A stretch of 55,144 nucleotides of DNA from Acidobacteriota bacterium (GTDB lineage: Bacteria > Acidobacteriota > Vicinamibacteria > Vicinamibacterales > CAVVIG01), in the NCBI GenBank assembly GCA_017883165.1, contig JADGOC010000007.1, positions 1 to 55,144 of the forward strand, given 5' to 3'. The position numbers and the translations under genes were made by a program. Numbering within the stretch: the stretch's first letter is position 1; every line of letters begins with the position of its first letter. Of this stretch, positions 42,188 to 50,181 are shown piece after piece. The notes below the pieces were generated by a model. The model saw only the letters and a program-made list of their open reading frames with translations. It was not told where the DNA came from and made no database searches.

Positions 42188-43546
42188 TCCGGACTTCTTC
42201 GTCTTCACCGGGACCGGCACGGACTTCTTCGGCGACGGCGGCGGCTTCAGCACGTATTCCTTCCGCGCATTGACCGTCATGTTCTTCCGCGTCACGCGTA
42301 CCTCGATCTGGCGGCGGCGCCGCGTCGGGTCCGTGTTCTTCGAGTAGTAGCCGAGCACGTAGTAGTCGCTCGTCTCCCCATCGATGCGTTTCAACGCCTT
42401 ATCGAAGTCATTCTGATTGACGACGGCGATCCCGCCCGTTTCCTCGGCCAGGACGCGGAGGCTGTCGATCGACTTGTGCAGGTAGTCCTCCCACTGCACC
42501 GGGTCGAGGTTCTCCGCGATGTCCGATCCGCCGACGAGCCCGCGCGGGTCGATCGTGTAGAACGTCGTGTTGGCGCGGTTGGCGGCGCGCGTCAGATCTC
42601 CCAGCTCGCGCGCGAGGTCGGCGTCCGCGAACTCTTCGTTCTGCTTCTGCTGCGTCGTCGCGGGATCGGTACCGGGGGATGAGGTCGTCGTCCCGTTGCT
42701 GTTCTGCTGGTTCGCGTTCGCCTGGTTCATGAACTTGGCAGACTCGTTCTGCTGGAACGGACTGTTCGGATCGCTCGAGCCGAGCCGCGCTTCCTGGAAT
42801 GGAGTGAAATCGTAGCCGTCGCTCACGTAGATCACGGCCTTGCGACGGTTGTGCACCTTCTCGAGCTCGGTGAGCACATCCGCGACGGTCGAGAACGCCA
42901 CGTGCGCGCGATACCGCACTTCCGACGGCCCTTCGGCGCCAGAGGTGCCCTGAATGATGTCGGCCGGCGTCAACTCGTTGCCGGCGATCTTCTTGATCGC
43001 TTCGTCGAGCCGCGAGCGGTCGTACGTCATGTCGATGGCGATCGACGAGGGGCCGCTCGAGACGATGCCGAACATGTCGCCGTCGTGAAGAAGATCCTTC
43101 CCGATCTTCTTGAACAGGTCGCGGATACGGCCGGTGTTCTGGAACTGCATGTGCAGATCGTCCACGAAGAACAGGAAGATGCGGCCCGACGTGTCGTTCA
43201 CCGTCCGGACCGGCGGCAGGATGATGCCTTCGGGCGGCGGCGGAGGCGGCGCCGTGAGCAGATTGGTGATGCGGCCGCCCGTGAACACCATCATCGAAAC
43301 GACGTCTTGCTTGACGCCGTCTTCATAAACTTCGAACTCGTCCTGCTTCAGATCGGGGACAAACTGCCCTTTCTCGTCGCGGACGACCACGTCGTTCGTG
43401 ATGAGGTCGATCTGGACCTTGAACGTCGGTTTTTCCTGTTCCGACGGAGTCTGCGGCTTGGCTGGGGGCGGAGCCTGCGCGGACAGACCCGCCACCAGGA
43501 CCACCGAAAGTGCAGTGGACCAGAAACCGTTCATTTTCAAACTCAT
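42179..43546 (-). CDS. VWA domain protein, acidobacterial type (TIGR03436-like), exported
   Basis: 455 residues with a signal peptide and a Pro-rich linker (QAPPPAKPQTPSEQEK). FKVQIDLITNDVVVRDEKG and LKQDEFEVYEDGVKQDV form the Acidobacteria-specific N-terminal region. A von Willebrand A-like domain follows, beginning FLFFVDDLHMQF; the DxSxS metal-site motif reads DDLHM, so the MIDAS is degenerate, as is usual in this group. An Asn/Gln/Ser/Thr-rich insert lies near residue 270. Likely a periplasmic or surface protein of unknown role. It overlaps the convergent methyltransferase gene by 9 bp. Confidence 0.9.
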   Translation of the reverse strand: MSLKMNGFWSTALSVVLVAGLSAQAPPPAKPQTPSEQEKPTFKVQIDLITNDVVVRDEKGQFVPDLKQDEFEVYEDGVKQDVVSMMVFTGGRITNLLTAPPPPPPEGIILPPVRTVNDTSGRIFLFFVDDLHMQFQNTGRIRDLFKKIGKDLLHDGDMFGIVSSGPSSIAIDMTYDRSRLDEAIKKIAGNELTPADIIQGTSGAEGPSEVRYRAHVAFSTVADVLTELEKVHNRRKAVIYVSDGYDFTPFQEARLGSSDPNSPFQQNESAKFMNQANANQQNSNGTTTSSPGTDPATTQQKQNEEFADADLARELGDLTRAANRANTTFYTIDPRGLVGGSDIAENLDPVQWEDYLHKSIDSLRVLAEETGGIAVVNQNDFDKALKRIDGETSDYYVLGYYSKNTDPTRRRRQIEVRVTRKNMTVNARKEYVLKPPPSPKKSVPVPVKTKKSGSG

Positions 43547-43561
43547 AGCGGTAATTATAGC

Positions 43562-44212
43562 CTAGTCTTCCTGGTTGGACGACGGCGGAGCGGCGTTGGC
43601 CGGACCTCCGCCGGCGCCTCGATCCCGGCGTCCGCCGCGGCGGCGGCGGCGGCGCTTGCGGCCGGGTTGCGCCCCGGCCGGATCCGGCGCAATTGGGGCC
43701 TGACCTGGCTCGCTGGTGTCGATGGTGTCGACGTTTTCGACGGTGTCGACGTTTTCGACAGGGGCAGTGCCGCTCAGCTCAGGCGATTCCGCCGCCGACA
43801 TCTCGAGCGACGTCGATGCCTCCGCCGGTTCGGCTGCCCCGGATTCGGCGCTCTCGGCGCTCTCGTCTTCGCTGTCTGACGTCAGTATGGCGCGCCGTGC
43901 CGCTTTCTCGGCCTTTTCGAGCCGGCGCCGCTCGCGCCAGCGTTCGACGTCAGGCGCGGGCGGAGGGATCGGTGTCGCGAGCAGCCGCCTCCAATCGAAC
44001 ACCACGCCGGGATTCCGCGCCTCGATTGTGCGCTGCACGTCCTCGGAGAACGGCAGACGGCCGACCTTCACGCCGGGCGGCGTGCGAAACCAGTAGAGAA
44101 TGCGCGCCCGCGTCTTGCCGCGGCGGTTCGTCGTGGACTGAACCAGATAGAAGTGTTCGTAGCCGCGCTTGTCGCGCGAGAATCTGAGGAACGCGGCGGC
44201 CGCGGTGGTCAT
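43562..44212 (-). CDS. Lineage-type hypothetical protein with low-complexity basic tail
   Basis: 216 residues. The N-terminal 85 residues look folded and conserved (FLRFSRDKRGYEHFYLV, GKTRARILYWFRTPPGVKVG). The middle is charged helix (WRERRRLEKAEKAARRA), then acidic Ser/Glu-rich sequence with the internal duplication VENVDT-VENVDT, and the tail is very basic and Gly-rich (GRKRRRRRRGGRRDRG), suited to nucleic-acid binding. The ATG overlaps the stop of the upstream gene as ATGA. I do not recognise a function. Confidence 0.65.
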   Translation of the reverse strand: MTTAAAAFLRFSRDKRGYEHFYLVQSTTNRRGKTRARILYWFRTPPGVKVGRLPFSEDVQRTIEARNPGVVFDWRRLLATPIPPPAPDVERWRERRRLEKAEKAARRAILTSDSEDESAESAESGAAEPAEASTSLEMSAAESPELSGTAPVENVDTVENVDTIDTSEPGQAPIAPDPAGAQPGRKRRRRRRGGRRDRGAGGGPANAAPPSSNQED

Positions 44213-44799
44213 TTCCGCTTGGAGGAGCGCGCGGGCTTCTTCACCGTCTTGCGCGCGCGTGGCGCACGCTTGGCAGCGCGGGCGGCCGGCTTGGCGGCGC
44301 GGGCGGCCGGCTTGCGGCGCGGTGCCGGAGCGGGACGCGCGGCGGCTCGAGCCCGCGCGGCGGCCGGGGTCTCACGGCTGCGGTGGACCAGCGTGAAGTG
44401 AATTTCGTCCCCGATGGTGTGGTAGCTCCAGATCTCGTTGACGTGAATGTGATTCTCGTCGGCGAGGCGCCTGGCCACATCGACCATCCCGGCCGGCACG
44501 TAGAGATGAAACGGGGCGCGCAGCTTGCCGAAATGCGCCCACTGGGCCAGCGCTTCGAGGTGGTTGACCGACTCGCCCGTTTCGACCTCGATGATGCCCT
44601 GCAGCCGGCGCCCCCGCTCGAGGGACAGCAGGACCAGGTCGGGATAGGTCGCGGTCGGACCGGTCCCCACCGCTGCGTTTTGCTGCGCTCCGGGGTTCAT
44701 CCCCACCTCATACTTGCGGCGGCACTTGGCCTGCAGCATCCGGATAATGCGGTCGTGTTCGAGTTGTTCGCGGACCGGCCGCACCAGGATCGGGCTCAC
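44209..44799 (-). CDS. Hypothetical protein with possible PD-(D/E)xK-like fold and histone H1-like tail
   Basis: 196 residues. The core (about 10-140) contains YPDLVLLSLERGRRLQ followed by GIIEVETGESV, reminiscent of the PD...(D/E)x(K/E) geometry of restriction-endonuclease-like folds, though no Lys is in the ExE position. The last 50 residues are Ala/Lys/Arg/Pro-rich with repeats of KPAARAA, like histone H1 or HU-tail sequences that bind DNA. GTG 44799 follows GGAGG. It is coupled to the next gene (ATGA) and lies 2.6 kb from an orphan DNA methyltransferase. Function not established. Confidence 0.65.
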   Translation of the reverse strand: MSPILVRPVREQLEHDRIIRMLQAKCRRKYEVGMNPGAQQNAAVGTGPTATYPDLVLLSLERGRRLQGIIEVETGESVNHLEALAQWAHFGKLRAPFHLYVPAGMVDVARRLADENHIHVNEIWSYHTIGDEIHFTLVHRSRETPAAARARAAARPAPAPRRKPAARAAKPAARAAKRAPRARKTVKKPARSSKRK

Positions 44800-44891
44800 C
44801 GAGACCCTCCAAACTGTTGAATCATCGGGATCAAACCCCTAAGTCTAACATGGATTTTGCCACCCTCTTCTGCGTACGCCACCTGGTCGGT

Positions 44892-44897
44892 TACAAT
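44892..44897 (+). promoter_or_regulatory. -10 box of the response regulator/hem operon
   Basis: TACAAT ends 7 nt before GTG 44905. A GAGG just before the GTG is too close to act as a normal Shine-Dalgarno, so leaderless initiation is likely. The rest of the 105-bp divergent gap (44800-44904) shows no clear -35. Confidence 0.4.
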
Positions 44898-44904
44898 AGG
44901 TGAG

Positions 44905-45330
44905 GTGTCCGCAGTAACATCCGACCAGACTACCGCCTCCATCCTCATCGTCGACGACGATGAGGGGGTGACAACAACGTTTGCGCGGATGCTGCGCCTG
45001 GAGGGATACCGGGTCGAGACAGCCTCGACCGCCGAAATCGGCCTGTCCCATGCCGAACGCAGCCATCCTGACGCCATCATTCTCGATCTGCGGATGCCGC
45101 TCGTCGATGGGCTTGGGTTTCTGAGGCGGCTTCGCGCCTTTGCCGATCAGCGCAAAACGCCGGTGGCCATCGTGACCGGCGATTACTTCCTCGATGACAG
45201 CGTCTCGAACGAGCTCCGCGAGCTCGGCGCCGAGCTGCGCTTCAAGCCGATGTGGCTCGAGGATCTGGTCGGTCTCGCCCGCACGCTTCTCAAGGTGAAC
45301 ACTGACCGCCGCCGGGACTCGATTCATTAG
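44905..45330 (+). CDS. Single-domain response regulator
   Basis: 141 residues, one receiver domain and no output domain. The acidic pocket is VDDDE (17-19), the phospho-acceptor Asp61 lies in ILDLRMP, the switch Thr is in AIVTGDYF, and the conserved Lys is in RFKPMW. It should be phosphorylated by an unknown histidine kinase and act through protein contacts. The frame extends to a TTG at 44857, but GTG 44905 sits just after the TACAAT box. The 3' end overlaps the probable hemE start. Confidence 0.85.
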   Translation: MSAVTSDQTTASILIVDDDEGVTTTFARMLRLEGYRVETASTAEIGLSHAERSHPDAIILDLRMPLVDGLGFLRRLRAFADQRKTPVAIVTGDYFLDDSVSNELRELGAELRFKPMWLEDLVGLARTLLKVNTDRRRDSIH

Positions 45331-46339
45331 AGCCTGCCGGCTTCAGCCGGTCGACGCGACGCCGGTCTGGTTCATGCGCCAGGCCGGACGCTATATGAGC
45401 GAGTATCGCGCGCTGCGCGAGCGCTATTCGCTGCTCGATCTGTGCCGGACGCCCGATCTCGCCACCGAAGTCACGCTCCAGCCGATTCGCCGCATCGAGC
45501 TCGACGCCGCCATCCTCTTCTCCGATCTGCTGCTGCCCCTCGAGCCGATGGGCATCCCATTCGATTTCGTCCGCGGCGAGGGTCCGGCGATCGAGCGGCC
45601 GCTACGGTCGGAAGACGACCTCGCGCGGGTGCACGGGTTCGAGCCGCGCGAGGCGCTCGGCTACGTGCTCGACGCGATTCGCCAGACGCAGCGCGAGCTC
45701 GCGGGCCGCGTGCCGCTCATCGGATTTGCCGGCGCGCCGTTCACGCTTGCCTCGTACGCGATCGAAGGCGGACATTCGACCAATTTCGCGCACACCAAAG
45801 CGCTGATGTACGGCGCCCCGGCCGCCTGGCACCGCTTCTGCGATCTCATCGCCGGCATCGTCAGCGACTATCTCGTCGCGCAGATTGAAGCCGGCGTGGA
45901 CGCGGTCCAGGTGTTCGACTCGTGGGTCGGCGCGTTGAACGCACGCGACTACCGCGAGTTCATCCTGCCGCACACCCGGCGGATCTTCGACACGCTCGCC
46001 GCATACGATGTGCCGACGATTCATTTCGGCGTCGGCACGGCGGCGATTCTCGGCGAGCTGCGCGAAGCCGGCGGTGATGTGATCGGCGCCGACTGGCGCA
46101 TCCCGCTCGACGAAGCGTGGGAGCGCATCGGCTTCGATCGCGGCATCCAGGGCAACCTCGATCCGACGCTGCTCCTCGGGCCGCTCGATCGCGTGTTCGC
46201 CGCGACCGACGATGTGCTGGCGCGCGCGGGCGGACGAAACGGCCACGTCTTCAATCTCGGCCACGGCATTCTGCCGACGACGCCGCTCGAGCACGTCCAG
46301 GCGCTCGCGCGGTATGTGCATCAGAAGACGAGACAGTAG
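45302..46339 (+). CDS. hemE: Uroporphyrinogen decarboxylase (probable CTG start)
   Basis: 345 residues from CTG 45302. It decarboxylates uroporphyrinogen III to coproporphyrinogen III in the cytosol. The substrate-binding WFMRQAGRYMSEYR places Arg26 and Arg30; the Asp of AILFSDLLLP and the FAGAPFTLASYAIEGG segment are also present. The first ATG in frame (45374) starts within FMRQAGRYM and would drop 24 residues that match the family N-terminus (FIRACRLQPVDATPVW). Upstream of it the frame offers only ATT 45326 and CTG 45302 before a TGA at 45296. AAGGTG at 45292-45297 is a well-placed Shine-Dalgarno for the CTG. The gene overlaps the regulator by 29 bp. Confidence 0.9.
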   Translation: MTAAGTRFIRACRLQPVDATPVWFMRQAGRYMSEYRALRERYSLLDLCRTPDLATEVTLQPIRRIELDAAILFSDLLLPLEPMGIPFDFVRGEGPAIERPLRSEDDLARVHGFEPREALGYVLDAIRQTQRELAGRVPLIGFAGAPFTLASYAIEGGHSTNFAHTKALMYGAPAAWHRFCDLIAGIVSDYLVAQIEAGVDAVQVFDSWVGALNARDYREFILPHTRRIFDTLAAYDVPTIHFGVGTAAILGELREAGGDVIGADWRIPLDEAWERIGFDRGIQGNLDPTLLLGPLDRVFAATDDVLARAGGRNGHVFNLGHGILPTTPLEHVQALARYVHQKTRQ

Positions 46340-46359
46340 TGGCTAGTGGCCACCAGCCA
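46340..46359. repeat. Near-perfect palindrome between hemE and hemH, dispersed repeat copy
   Basis: TGGCTAGTGG-CCACCAGCCA is a 20-bp palindrome with one mismatched pair, starting right after the hemE stop and ending 2 nt before hemH. GGCTAGTGG and CCAGCCACC recur, inverted or direct, at 29681-29707. It occupies the hemH ribosome-binding region, where no Shine-Dalgarno is seen. Confidence 0.65.
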
Positions 46360-46361
46360 CC

Positions 46362-47249
46362 ATGCATACCGGCGTCCTCTTAATGGCCCACGGCACGCCG
46401 TCCTCGATGGACGAGATGCCGGAGTATCTGCGCCTCGTCCGGGGCGGCCGGCCGCCTTCCCCCGATCTCGTCGCCGAAATGCGCCACAACTATCAAGCGC
46501 TGCCCGGCGGACGCTCCCCCCTCACCGAGATCACGCGCGCGCAGGCCGACGCGCTCCGCGTCCGGCTTGGGCGAGACATCCCCGTCGCGGTGGGCATGCG
46601 GAACTGGACGCCATTCATCAGAGACGCGCTGGCCGAGCTCGCCGCGGCCGGCGCCACGCGCGTCATCGGCATCCCGATGGCGCCGCAGTTCTCCGCGCTG
46701 AGCGTGCAGAAGTACATCGACGCGGCGATCGCCTCGCTTCCGGGCGGCGTGCGGTTCGAGCCGGTGCGCTCGTTCCATGCCCATCCGCTGCTGCTCGACG
46801 CGTTCGCCGGGCGACTCCGCGAGGCGCTTCCGCTTGGCGAAAACGTCGACGAAGACGTCGTCTTCACGGCGCACAGTCTGCCGGTGCGCGTCATCGAATC
46901 GGGGGACGCGTACGTGGACGAAGTGGCGGAGACCGCGCGCGGCGTGGCGGCGCGCGTCGGGATCACGCGCTACGAGGTCGCCTACCAGAGCGCGGGCCGG
47001 ACGCCGGAGCCCTGGATCGGCCCCGATCTGAACGCGTGGATCAAGACCCGCGCGGCCGCCGGCCGGAGACATTTTCTGGCCGTGCCTATCGGTTTTGTCT
47101 GCGATCACACCGAGATCCTGTTCGACATCGACGTGCAGGCCGCGGCGACGGCACGCGAGGCTGGCGCATCGCTCCGGCGGACCGCCTCGCTCAACGCCTC
47201 GCCGCCGTTCATCGCGCTGCTCGAGGATCTCGTCCGGCGGATGCTCTGA
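46362..47249 (+). CDS. hemH: Ferrochelatase, monomeric Bacillus-like type
   Basis: 295 residues. It inserts Fe(II) into a porphyrin. The catalytic pair His171 (FTAHSLP) and Glu251 (DHTEILFD) is conserved. Overall sequence and length resemble the B. subtilis enzyme (coproporphyrin ferrochelatase), without the long C-terminal extension or Fe-S cluster cysteines of other types. The residue matching Tyr13 of B. subtilis is His10 (LLMAHGTP). It lies between hemE and hemY, 22 nt after hemE, so a coproporphyrin-dependent route is possible; classical protoporphyrin use cannot be excluded. Confidence 0.92.
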   Translation: MHTGVLLMAHGTPSSMDEMPEYLRLVRGGRPPSPDLVAEMRHNYQALPGGRSPLTEITRAQADALRVRLGRDIPVAVGMRNWTPFIRDALAELAAAGATRVIGIPMAPQFSALSVQKYIDAAIASLPGGVRFEPVRSFHAHPLLLDAFAGRLREALPLGENVDEDVVFTAHSLPVRVIESGDAYVDEVAETARGVAARVGITRYEVAYQSAGRTPEPWIGPDLNAWIKTRAAAGRRHFLAVPIGFVCDHTEILFDIDVQAAATAREAGASLRRTASLNASPPFIALLEDLVRRML

Positions 47250-47261
47250 CGGGATGGCGAT

Positions 47262-48647
47262 GTGAGTGGCGTGATTGACGTGATCATCGTGGGCGGCGGC
47301 ATTGCGGGGCTGGCCGCGGGATACGAGCTGCAGAAACGCGGCGTGCCGTTCGTGATCCTCGAGCGCGCGGCGCGGGCCGGCGGCGTCATCTTGAGCGAGG
47401 AGATCGACGGCTTCACGATCGACGCCGGTCCCGACGCGCTGCTGACGCAGAAGCCGGAAGGCATCGCGCTCTGCGAGGAGCTCGGGCTCGGCGGGCGCCT
47501 CATCGCGACAGGGAAACCGCGCGTCGCGTACATCCAACGGGGCGGGCGGCTGCATCCGCTGCCGGCCGCGTCGGTGCTCGGCATTCCAACCGCGCTCGGT
47601 CCCTTCATCACGACCAAGCTGTTCTCATGGCCGGGCAAGCTGCGCATGGGCGCCGAGGTCTTCGTCCCGGCGCGCCGCGACGATGCGGACGAGTCGATCG
47701 GGCAGTTCATCGAGCGCCGATTCGGACGTGAAGCGGTGACCTATCTGGCCGAGCCGCTGCTGGCGGGCATTCATGCGGGCGACGTCGACCGGCTGTCGCT
47801 GCGTGCGCTCTTTCCACGCTTCGCGCAGATCGAGAAGCGCGACGGCAGCCTGCTGCGAGCCTTCCGACGGCAAGCCGCCCACGCGCCCCGGAATCCCGAT
47901 GGCGTGTTCCGATCGCTGCCCGGTGGCTTGAGTGAACTGGTGCGCGCGCTGGTGGCGGCGTTGCCGCAGGGCGCTGTTCGTCTCAACGCGGCGGCGACCG
48001 CGTTCAGCGGCGCCGCCGACGGGCGATTCCGCGTCGAGACGGCCGCCGGGCCGGCTTTCGACGCGCGCGCCGTGGTCTTCTCGACGCCCGCGTATGTCAC
48101 GGGCGCGCTCGTGAAAGGTCTCGACGCCGAGCTCGCCCGGCGATGCGACGAAGTGCCGTACGCGTCGACCGGGACGATCGCGCTCGGGTTCGCGCGCGAT
48201 CAGGTGGCGCATCCGCTGACCGGTTCCGGGTTTGTCGTGCCGCGCGTGGAAGGCACGGGCATTCTCGCCGCGTCGTGGCTGTCGTCGAAATGGCCGCATC
48301 GTGCACCCGAGGGGCGCGTGCTGCTGCGGACGTTTGTCGGCGGCGGTCGCGATCCCGATGCGCTCTCACGATCGGATGCCGAGCTCGTCGAACGATCGCT
48401 CGCGGCGTTGAGACCGCTGCTCGGTATCCGCGGCGCACCGCTCCTGGCGCGCGTCTATCGCTTCGACCGCGCGAGCGCGCAGCACGAGGTCGGGCACCTC
48501 GCGCGGCTCGACGCGATCGAACGCGCCCTGGCGCGGCAGCCGGGCGTGTTCGTCACCGGCAGCGGATTCCGCGGCGTCGGCATCCCCGATTGCGTCGCCG
48601 ACGCCCGCGCCACCGCCGCGAAAGTCACAGAATGGTTACGCACATGA
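47262..48647 (+). CDS. hemY: Protoporphyrinogen/coproporphyrinogen oxidase, FAD-dependent
   Basis: 461 residues. The FAD-binding dinucleotide fold IIVGGGIAGLAAGYELQ at residues 8-24, GGVILSEEIDGFTIDAGPDAL, and the C-terminal SGFRGVGIPDCVADA are typical of HemY/PPOX. It oxidises the porphyrinogen to the porphyrin with oxygen. Bacillus-type HemY preferentially acts on coproporphyrinogen III, which would match the neighbouring HemH. GTG 47262 starts 12 nt after hemH; the TGA overlaps the next ATG (ATGA), so the whole hem block is coupled. Confidence 0.92.
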   Translation: MSGVIDVIIVGGGIAGLAAGYELQKRGVPFVILERAARAGGVILSEEIDGFTIDAGPDALLTQKPEGIALCEELGLGGRLIATGKPRVAYIQRGGRLHPLPAASVLGIPTALGPFITTKLFSWPGKLRMGAEVFVPARRDDADESIGQFIERRFGREAVTYLAEPLLAGIHAGDVDRLSLRALFPRFAQIEKRDGSLLRAFRRQAAHAPRNPDGVFRSLPGGLSELVRALVAALPQGAVRLNAAATAFSGAADGRFRVETAAGPAFDARAVVFSTPAYVTGALVKGLDAELARRCDEVPYASTGTIALGFARDQVAHPLTGSGFVVPRVEGTGILAASWLSSKWPHRAPEGRVLLRTFVGGGRDPDALSRSDAELVERSLAALRPLLGIRGAPLLARVYRFDRASAQHEVGHLARLDAIERALARQPGVFVTGSGFRGVGIPDCVADARATAAKVTEWLRT

Positions 48648-49273
48648 CAATCACTTGCGCCCTGCTCTGCGCGCTGATGATCGCGCGTCCCGTCGCGGCC
48701 CAATCGCCGACTTCGGTTCTTTCCTCTGACCTCGTCACGCTGCTGCGCGAGATCAAGGCGGCCGACACCGATCAGCTCGCCGTGTCGGAAGCAGACGGCC
48801 GCTTCCTGCGCGTCATGACGGCGTCGAGCGGCGCGAAGCAGGCGCTCGAGATCGGCACCGCCTTCGGCTACAGCGCCATCTGGATCGGCCTCGGCTTGCG
48901 GCAGACCGGCGGCCACCTGACGACGATCGAGTACGACGCGGCGCGCGCCCGGAAGGCCGCCGACAACATCCGCCGCGCCGGCCTCTCGGACGTCGTGACG
49001 GTCGTCGCGGGCGACGGGTTCGTCGAGGTCCCCAAGCTCACGGGCACCTTCGATTTCGTCTTTCTCGACGCGTGGAAGCGCGATTACAAGCGTTTCTTCG
49101 ACCTGGTGTTTCCGCGTCTGACCCCGCGGGGCCTCTTTCTCGCCCATAACGTGGTCAACAAACAAACGGAGATGCGCGATTTCCTCGGAACGATCCAGAA
49201 TAACCCTGCGCTCTTCACGGCCATCGTGACCCCGTCGGGCGAAGGCATGTCGGTGTCGTACAAACTGCGATGA
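48644..49273 (+). CDS. O-methyltransferase-like protein with a signal peptide
   Basis: 209 residues. The N-terminus MTITCALLCALMIARPVAAQ is a convincing signal peptide (AxA-type cleavage before Q). The rest is a caffeoyl-CoA/catechol-type methyltransferase: ALEIGTAFGYSAIWIG (motif I), LTTIEYDAARA, and FVFLDAWKRDYKRFF with the metal-binding Asp. SAM is not expected outside the cytoplasm, so export is puzzling. ATG 48644 overlaps the hemY stop; another ATG at 48632 is possible. The last codons overlap the arginase start. Confidence 0.85.
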   Translation: MTITCALLCALMIARPVAAQSPTSVLSSDLVTLLREIKAADTDQLAVSEADGRFLRVMTASSGAKQALEIGTAFGYSAIWIGLGLRQTGGHLTTIEYDAARARKAADNIRRAGLSDVVTVVAGDGFVEVPKLTGTFDFVFLDAWKRDYKRFFDLVFPRLTPRGLFLAHNVVNKQTEMRDFLGTIQNNPALFTAIVTPSGEGMSVSYKLR

Positions 49274-50181
49274 GGCCTGTTCACATCATCGGCGTCCCGC
49301 TCGATCTCGGCGGCAATCGCCGCGGCGTCGACATGGGGCCCTCCGCGTTCCGCATCGCCGGCCTCGGCGAGCGCATCGCGGCGCTGGGCTTCACGGTCGC
49401 CGACAAGGGCGATCTGCCGGCGCCGATTCCCGAGACGCGCGCGCAGCGCGACGAGCGCAAGAAATACATCCGCGACATCGCGAAGGTGTGCCAGAAGCTC
49501 TATCAGACGGCGTTGATGTCGCTCGAGGAAGGCGCGATGCCGCTCGTCCTCGGCGGCGATCACAGCCTCGCCGCGGGGTCGGTCGCCGCGGCGGCCATGT
49601 GGGCCCGGACGACCAAGGATCTGCCGATCGGGCTGCTGTGGGTCGACGCGCACGGCGACATCAACACGCCCGCCATGTCGATCAGCGGCAACGTGCACGG
49701 CATGCCGCTCGCGGCGCTCCTCGGGCCCGAGCCGGCCGAGCTCGCAGGCATCGGCGGCTACACGCCGAAAGTGCTGCCGGCGCACACCGTGATCATCGGC
49801 GTGCGCAACCTCGACGATTTCGAGAAAGTCGCGGTGCGCGATTCGCACGTGCACGTGTTCACGATGAAGGACATCGACCGCCAGGGCATCGCGTCGATCG
49901 TCGAACAGGCGGTGAACCTGGCGGGCAACGGCACGGCCGGCATCCACGTGTCGTTCGACATGGACGTGTGCGATCCGCAGATCGCACCCGGCGTCGGCAC
50001 GCCGGTCAAGGGCGGCCTCAACTACCGCGAAGCGCACATGGTGATGGAGATCGTCGCCGACTCGGGGCTGCTCACCTCGCTCGACATGGTCGAAGTGAAT
50101 CCGACGCTCGACATGCAGAACACGACCGCCGAGCTCGGCACCGAGCTCGTGCTCTCCGCGTTGGGGATGAAGATCCTGTAG
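49270..50181 (+). CDS. rocF: Arginase
   Basis: 303 residues, standard arginase length. Manganese ligands lie in GGDHSLAAG (His98), WVDAHGDINTP (Asp126, His128, Asp130) and SFDMDVCDP (Asp230, Asp232). The family segments GVGTPVKGGLNYREAH and MVEVNPTLD are also present. It hydrolyses arginine to ornithine and urea in the cytosol. The ATG overlaps the methyltransferase stop (ATGA). Its link to heme synthesis is not obvious. No urease genes are in the window. Confidence 0.95.
   Translation: MRPVHIIGVPLDLGGNRRGVDMGPSAFRIAGLGERIAALGFTVADKGDLPAPIPETRAQRDERKKYIRDIAKVCQKLYQTALMSLEEGAMPLVLGGDHSLAAGSVAAAAMWARTTKDLPIGLLWVDAHGDINTPAMSISGNVHGMPLAALLGPEPAELAGIGGYTPKVLPAHTVIIGVRNLDDFEKVAVRDSHVHVFTMKDIDRQGIASIVEQAVNLAGNGTAGIHVSFDMDVCDPQIAPGVGTPVKGGLNYREAHMVMEIVADSGLLTSLDMVEVNPTLDMQNTTAELGTELVLSALGMKIL

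Noticed and set aside
44153-44401. Plus-strand frame of 82 codons at the hypothetical gene junction
   Set aside because: Antisense to the Ala/Lys-rich tail of the 44209 gene; the repeats produce an open frame on both strands.
45374-46339. ATG 45374 as the hemE start
   Set aside because: It would remove 24 upstream codons that match the conserved HemE N-terminus; CTG 45302 with a Shine-Dalgarno fits better.
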